A DNA stretch of 64,000 nt from Oryzias latipes (Eukaryota; Chordata; Actinopteri; Beloniformes; Adrianichthyidae), in assembly GCF_002234675.1 (NCBI RefSeq), contig NC_019864.2:12355582-12419581 (forward strand), written 5' to 3'. The notes below the pieces were generated by a model that saw nothing but the letters and a program-made list of their open reading frames with translations, was not told where the DNA came from and did not search any database. How positions within the stretch are numbered: position 1 is the stretch's first letter; every line of letters starts with the position of its first letter. Shown here piece by piece: positions 59,901 through 64,000 of the stretch. The translations under genes were made by a program, and so were the position numbers.

Positions 59901-61922
59901 ATGTGTGATGGGAAAATCTGATTGCAGAAAGCGACTCAGATCAGAAGAAGTGAAATATGTGTTAAGGTGCTTACTTGCTCTGGGGTAGCACAAGGCTTTA
60001 GGAAGACAAAAATATGTATTTTTCAGGAAATAAGAGCATTTAAATTCACTGTACCCCACAGTTAAGAAAAAAAATGTAAAATATTTATATTAAAAATGGA
60101 TCAAGGTACAGTTATTCAAACTTTTCTAATATAAATAAGAAAAAAATTCCCTAAACAAAATCCAAATAAGCTATTATTGCTCCTATGAATGACTGTACAG
60201 CTTTATAAATATCAGGATTATATCTTAGAGGATTATAAAATTGTTACCATGAAAATACATATGATCAACACTAGTCAAAAATCTGAAATTTAAGTTTTGA
60301 ATTATAAATTGATCAGTTGATTTGATTTTAACCCTTTTTTACATCTTTACTTGCAAAATCAATTTATAAATTTAATATATTGCTTTTTTTAATTCTTGTA
60401 TAATTGTTTTAGGTAATAATAGTTTTAATGTTACAAACACTTTTCATAAACAAACAAAATTGGTTTAGCAATGGAAATGAAAAAAGATTAAATATTTAAT
60501 GGACTATTACATCTAAAGGAACCATACACTTTTAGAGCAAATTGTGGAATATTTGGTCCAAATTAATTAAATGTTTAAGTCCTCTATAATCAATAGGTGT
60601 AAACAAAGCTGTAAACAAAGTATATGTCACATCAGAAACCCTAAAACTCTTCAACTTTGACTGCCTTAAAAAGTATGGACAAACATCTGCCCAAAGATAG
60701 TTTTTTTTTATAAACCAAATATTTTTTTCACCACTTTTATGTGTATGGTTTTGTGTGTGTGTTTTTTTTTTTTTTGAAGGTATGTTTGGAGTGGACACGG
60801 CTTTTGGCAAACTTTCTGGTCCCGAAAAAGCTTTTTTTTAAATGAAGAAGTCTATAGTCTGAGTGGCTTAACGGCTGTGATCTGTGAAGATTGCTGAAGA
60901 TTTTGAAGGGAGTAAAAGCACAGAGCAAGACATCTGCCCTGCTTTTGGCTGACCCAGAGCAATCTTGATTCAGTTGGTGCTTTTCACTGCAGTTTGCACC
61001 ATGAGCCCCATGCCTAAAAGAATGCCATTAGTAAAAAAAAAAAGAAAAAGAAATAAGATGTAAATAACACAAAAACATGCAAATGGAATGAGTAATTCTA
61101 TTTTGGAAAAAAAAAAAACATTTGAATTGCAGAGGATTGCAAAGTAGATTTTTTATTTATTTATAGGTGACTAAATTATACCCAAACAAAACCCTGCCAG
61201 GCATAATGGCGGGAAAGCGATTTAGGGCTGTTCTGCTCCGTTTAGGTTGTAGTTTATTGAAACATTTTGGAGAAAACCTTAGTACCCAGAAATAAAAAAA
61301 AATCATGGAAAAAGCTGTTTTAATCCTACATCACACCCTACAACATTCATTAACTGGACTTGTCCTGGAAATGTTAAATTTTTTTGGCCATATCTTTTGC
61401 CATAAATTTGCCAAAGTATGTTTCTAATGTGCTTTAATGTAAACCACAACCGAACATTTGATAACATGTTTTGTGCCACAAAACTATAATGCTTGTCTTT
61501 TCTTGTGTTTTTTTTCCTGTATTTTTAATGGAAAATTACAAATATGTTTGCAGTCTTTGCAAGATTATCACATTTTTTAACTTTGATGGAAAAAAAACAA
61601 GAAGTCTTTTTGGTGTCACTTGGATTTGCAAAATGCATGAAGACTAAATGTAAACAAATAAAAGTACCTAATTTGAGTGACTACATGTGTGTACATATCA
61701 AAACCTTAGAAATTTAGTGAAAATGTTGATATTTGTTAACATGTGTTTTCTTTGTCCGGTATTCATCCCAGGGTCCTCCAGAGAAGTGAGAGCTTCTGCT
61801 GAGGTTTCAGCACAAATGCTCAAGAAGCTTAAAGGCAAGAATGAGTTTACGGTTCTAGCCACCGTCAAACAAGATCGTCTCAATTCTGGAGTCATTCTCT
61901 CCGTCCACCAGTCGGATCACAG
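48161..61922 (+). CDS. nell2: NELL2 (neural EGF-like-like 2), first three coding exons (gene continues right)
   Basis: Exons 48161-48212, 48358-48480 and 61772-61922 join in frame with GT-AG splice sites. Exon 1 encodes a signal peptide, MGIFQLFLVLCIFFASS, with a good Kozak context (gccaccATGG). Exon 2 gives GFGVDPALRISVFDELRLGD, the start of the laminin-G/thrombospondin-N-like domain. Exon 3 continues with LKGKNEFTVLATVKQDRLNS and GVILSVHQSDHR. NELL2 is a secreted glycoprotein with LamG, VWC and EGF-like repeats that binds Robo3 and guides axons. Only the N-terminal domain start is in this window. The TVKQ..LNSGVILSIH-type sequence and the dbx2 neighbour favour nell2 over nell1. The second intron is 13.3 kb. 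Which teleost duplicate (a or b) cannot be told. Confidence 0.9.
51015..51028 (+). promoter_or_regulatory. CTCF-like motif in nell2 intron 2
   Basis: CCACTAGAGGGCAC is a close match to the remembered CTCF core. It lies beside a hAT-like MITE copy. Confidence 0.4.
51093..51690. mobile_element. hAT-like MITE, copy 2, diverged
   Basis: It starts cgctacgtactcaccac and shares with the 33420 copy, in order: ggtgttcacactg, 'tctattctgacattcgaaag', gtgtcataaaat, 'gtctccttcataatcg' and 'gaatgcaaaagcctgaaaag'. The right end is not sharply defined. Two or more 'acatttacac' units repeat near 51580-51606. Confidence 0.5.
52912..53005 (+). repeat. LINE/SINE tail fragment
   Basis: The blocks 'ttttctataagcacttcatc' and ccgttcagggtca resemble the tail of the SINE at 11120-11475 read on the plus strand. 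It is short and old. Confidence 0.45.
53883..53913. repeat. Poly(C)-(CA)n microsatellite
   Basis: A long C run is followed directly by CA repeats. A similar tract occurs at 58048-58078. Confidence 0.9.
54843..55435. mobile_element. hAT-like MITE, copy 3, clear inverted ends
   Basis: gctacatttacagcgggc (54843-54860) and gcccgctgtgaacgtagc (55418-55435) are 18-bp inverted repeats with 16 matches. The interior is non-coding. Its right end abuts the GC-rich retro-insertion. Confidence 0.7.
55445..56825 (-). mobile_element. GC-rich retro-insertion with poly(A), minus orientation
   Basis: An exact 12-bp direct repeat, agctcaacagtt, flanks the segment (55433-55444 and 56826-56837). A T-run at 55445-55466 on the plus strand is the poly(A) tail of a minus-strand transcript. 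The 5' half (55860-56600) is extremely GC-rich and open in several frames on both strands, unlike all surrounding DNA. The longest frames (246 aa plus, 272 aa minus) are proline/glycine/arginine-rich with no known domain. A GT-rich patch lies at 56640-56700. Duplication plus poly(A) shows retrotransposition; the source element or transcript is not recognised. Confidence 0.7.
58048..58078. repeat. Poly(C)-(CA)n microsatellite
   Basis: A C run followed by CA repeats in nell2 intron 2. Confidence 0.9.
58305..58909 (-). repeat. Dispersed repeat family A, copy 6 (minus orientation, near full length)
   Basis: Read on the minus strand: cttaaagtcccactctgatc, 'cccagtggtcttttattgaa', 'agtggatccatcaaaatgaa', 'attcacaacgatttgaataa', 'gccacaagaacatgctaaaa'. 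It is the best preserved minus copy, at about 605 bp. Confidence 0.75.
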
Positions 61923-64000
61923 GTACACAAGTCATCAGGACACTTTGAAGCTCTAAAAAGTTTTTGTGCAATAAACCTCAATGTAAAGTACAGTGGGAGG
62001 AGCTACTGTCCAAAGTTTTTAGCCTTGTTGCTACATGGATGTAACAACTGTTTATCTCATTTACACATGGAAGACACTGATGATGTTGAGATTGCATTTA
62101 TTTATTTTGAAGAGCTCTACAAAAGCATCTGTAAACACCTCTGCATGCCTGGGTTCACAACATCATTCGGAGATTTTCCAGTATGGGGAAGTCCACCATC
62201 TACTGCAGTCTGAATGACGGCAGATTACTTCCCTTTTCCAAAAATCCAGTTTGACGACTTACTGTCCCGTATTAGTCAAAGGACCATTTTATTATTGTAT
62301 ACTCACAAATAAAAAAGTATGATAAAATTTAGGAGGAGATCGATTTGATTCTCTTCCATGTTGGTTTTGGATTAAACCTGCTGTTTGCGTCATTAACACA
62401 TCACGAGCTGAGTTCCATGATTGATTGACTCAATGCCAATTCTTCGCCTAAATTCTGAATAAATTCTGTCCCGTCTCCCAAAAGGTTCTATTACCAGACC
62501 GCATCGCCGTGCTCAACGCTCAAATCACGCGCTTGGACCTCTGATCACACCTGTACAATGACTTAACATTGAAACTGGCCGCACTAGAGGTGCAAATCAC
62601 GCTCGATGTGAACGCAGCTTTAGACTCTTAGGTTTTGGTCAATTTACTCACCTCACTGTATAAATATCAAGTATTTTTATCGTCCTGTGAAAGCAGTTGT
62701 TAAAAATTTTGGAAGTACACTGAACAAACAGTGTCAGTGTGCTCTTACACAGCACTAAAAGATTATGGAACCAGCTGAGTGACAGCTAGTTTGTTTTAAA
62801 AAGCTTTTTTAACACCAAGTACTTATTTAGAGTCTGTTGCTGCTTCTCAAGTTGGTGCAGAGGCTTAAATAATCTGCAAAAACATGTCTTTAGTTCTTTT
62901 ACTGCGGTGCTTTTGTAACACTATAGTGGCCTGGAATAAAGAGGCACAATAAACATATAGCCTAAATGAAGCTCTGGTCCGGGTTAAGACATGCTTTTTA
63001 GTTAGTCTTAGACCTCCTCAGGATTATTATACTGATATGTGACCCGAGCTTGAGTTGGTAAGTCAAACGTTAGCTGCTTTACCGAGAATTTGATTCTAAA
63101 ACCTTAATGTATTGATAAAATGTCATTGCCAGCTCAATGAATGCTGCATAGTCAGTCATAGTCTTGCACATGCACACTAAGCCCAAATCCTTACCCCTTT
63201 CCCATGACACACTATTTGATTCTGATGTGCTACATTAATGTAAATGTAGAGCATTGCATTATAGTCACTCACAATTTTAAGTATTATTGTATGGATGTAG
63301 GTTAGTGTTCTATCAAAGCTGCATTTATCCGAATCTCTTGAACTAGGGACTCTTTAATCAACAGATTACTCTACTGTACAGCTTTCCTTTCAAATCTAGC
63401 ACTGACTCACTGTAGTAATTGTTGAAACGTGCTATTTTGTTGTTTCTTAAATGAAATTGCACAAACAAGTGTATATTATTTAATCTTCTATATGTAGGGT
63501 AGGCGTGTTCTCGAACAGGTAACTGTTGATTGGTCACAGAATTGGTAGAATTATAGTAGAAACAATATGTTGTGTGAATCCCATTAAAGCTGCATAATTT
63601 CCCCTAATTAAACTATAATTTGTCTACATTGTGTGTGTTTTTGTTCAGTCATGCCGTCAACTAAATGTTTGTATTTGCTAAGTATTTAGAGGTTTAACAG
63701 AATAAACGGGGCCAATCGTTCTAGGAGGCTGCAAATTATTCAGACTCCATCAAAGCATGGAGTCTGTAATTGTGAGCTGAAAACTGATTAAACAGTGTCT
63801 GTAGTTGGTATGCTAATGCTTTCATTAGTTTGTGGTAGCTGAACCGTTGGACGATCAGAACAGCAATCTCACTTTCTCATAATGCACTGATTGAACAGTT
63901 TGTACATTAAAGTCAGTCCTGAGCAGAGAGCTCACAGGGATGTTAATGACTTTCCCCGCTGGTGATTAGCTTTCTCAGTCATTCATATTCTACAAAGCAG
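61923..64000 (+). other. nell2 intron 3, partial
   Basis: It begins with a GT donor after ..SDHR. It holds the right-end fragment of a hAT-like MITE (62490-62636). The rest is AT-rich with no recognisable repeat or exon up to the window edge. Confidence 0.65.
62490..62636. repeat. hAT-like MITE end fragment
   Basis: cgatgtgaacgcagctttag, read inverted, matches the gctacgttcacat ends of the other copies. The internal cgctcaa...atcacgcgc patterns are similar. The left end was not found. Confidence 0.4.

Larger units (their letters stand above)
48481..61771 (+). other. nell2 intron 2, non-coding
   Basis: This 13.3-kb intron contains hAT-like MITE copies (51093-51690, 54843-55435), a LINE/SINE tail fragment (52912-53005), poly(C)-(CA)n microsatellites (53883-53913, 58048-58078), a GC-rich retro-insertion (55445-56825), and family A copy 6 (58305-58909). 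The stretches 49560-50110 and 57560-57960 lack recognisable repeats. Other sequence is AT-rich with nothing recognised. No internal exon is supported. Confidence 0.65.

Overview
The window is nuclear DNA of a ray-finned fish (teleost). The genes are multi-exon vertebrate genes with GT-AG introns. The spacers are AT-rich and carry typical fish repeats: Tc1, piggyBac-like, Harbinger and hAT-like elements, L2 and L1 LINE pieces, tRNA-derived SINEs and microsatellites. The species cannot be named from sequence alone. Exon boundaries below were worked out by hand from reading frame, splice sites and remembered family resemblance; no database search was run.

Layout, left to right. (1) 820-7476, minus: first two coding exons of nuak1 (SNF1-related kinase); the rest lies left of the window. 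(2) 13181-27034, plus: complete mov10l1, the germline piRNA-pathway RNA helicase, 26 coding exons, about 1149 aa. nuak1 and mov10l1 are divergent, 5.7 kb apart. (3) 30147-31298, plus: complete szl (sizzled, a secreted Frizzled-related protein of the BMP/Chordin system), 4 exons, 283 aa, with a TATA box. (4) 32851-37655, minus: dbx2 homeobox gene, 4 coding exons, 229 aa. (5) 48161 to beyond 64000, plus: first three coding exons of nell2, with a 13.3-kb second intron. dbx2 and nell2 are also divergent, 10.5 kb apart. dbx2-nell2 adjacency is also known in mammals.

The genes do not form one pathway. szl, dbx2 and nell2 are developmental or neural genes, mov10l1 is germline-restricted in other vertebrates, and nuak1 is a broadly used kinase. 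The long non-coding stretches are expected to hold developmental enhancers, but these cannot be proven here.

Much of the non-genic sequence is mobile DNA. The most notable parts are a multi-layer nested transposon at 40219-44533, a six-copy short repeat family with TTAA-flanked ends, a hAT-like MITE whose edge was hit by a GC-rich poly(A) retro-insertion (54843-56837), and an L2 LINE lying against the last splice donor of mov10l1. I found no clearly new gene system; the best leads are these repeat structures and the repeated promoter module upstream of mov10l1.
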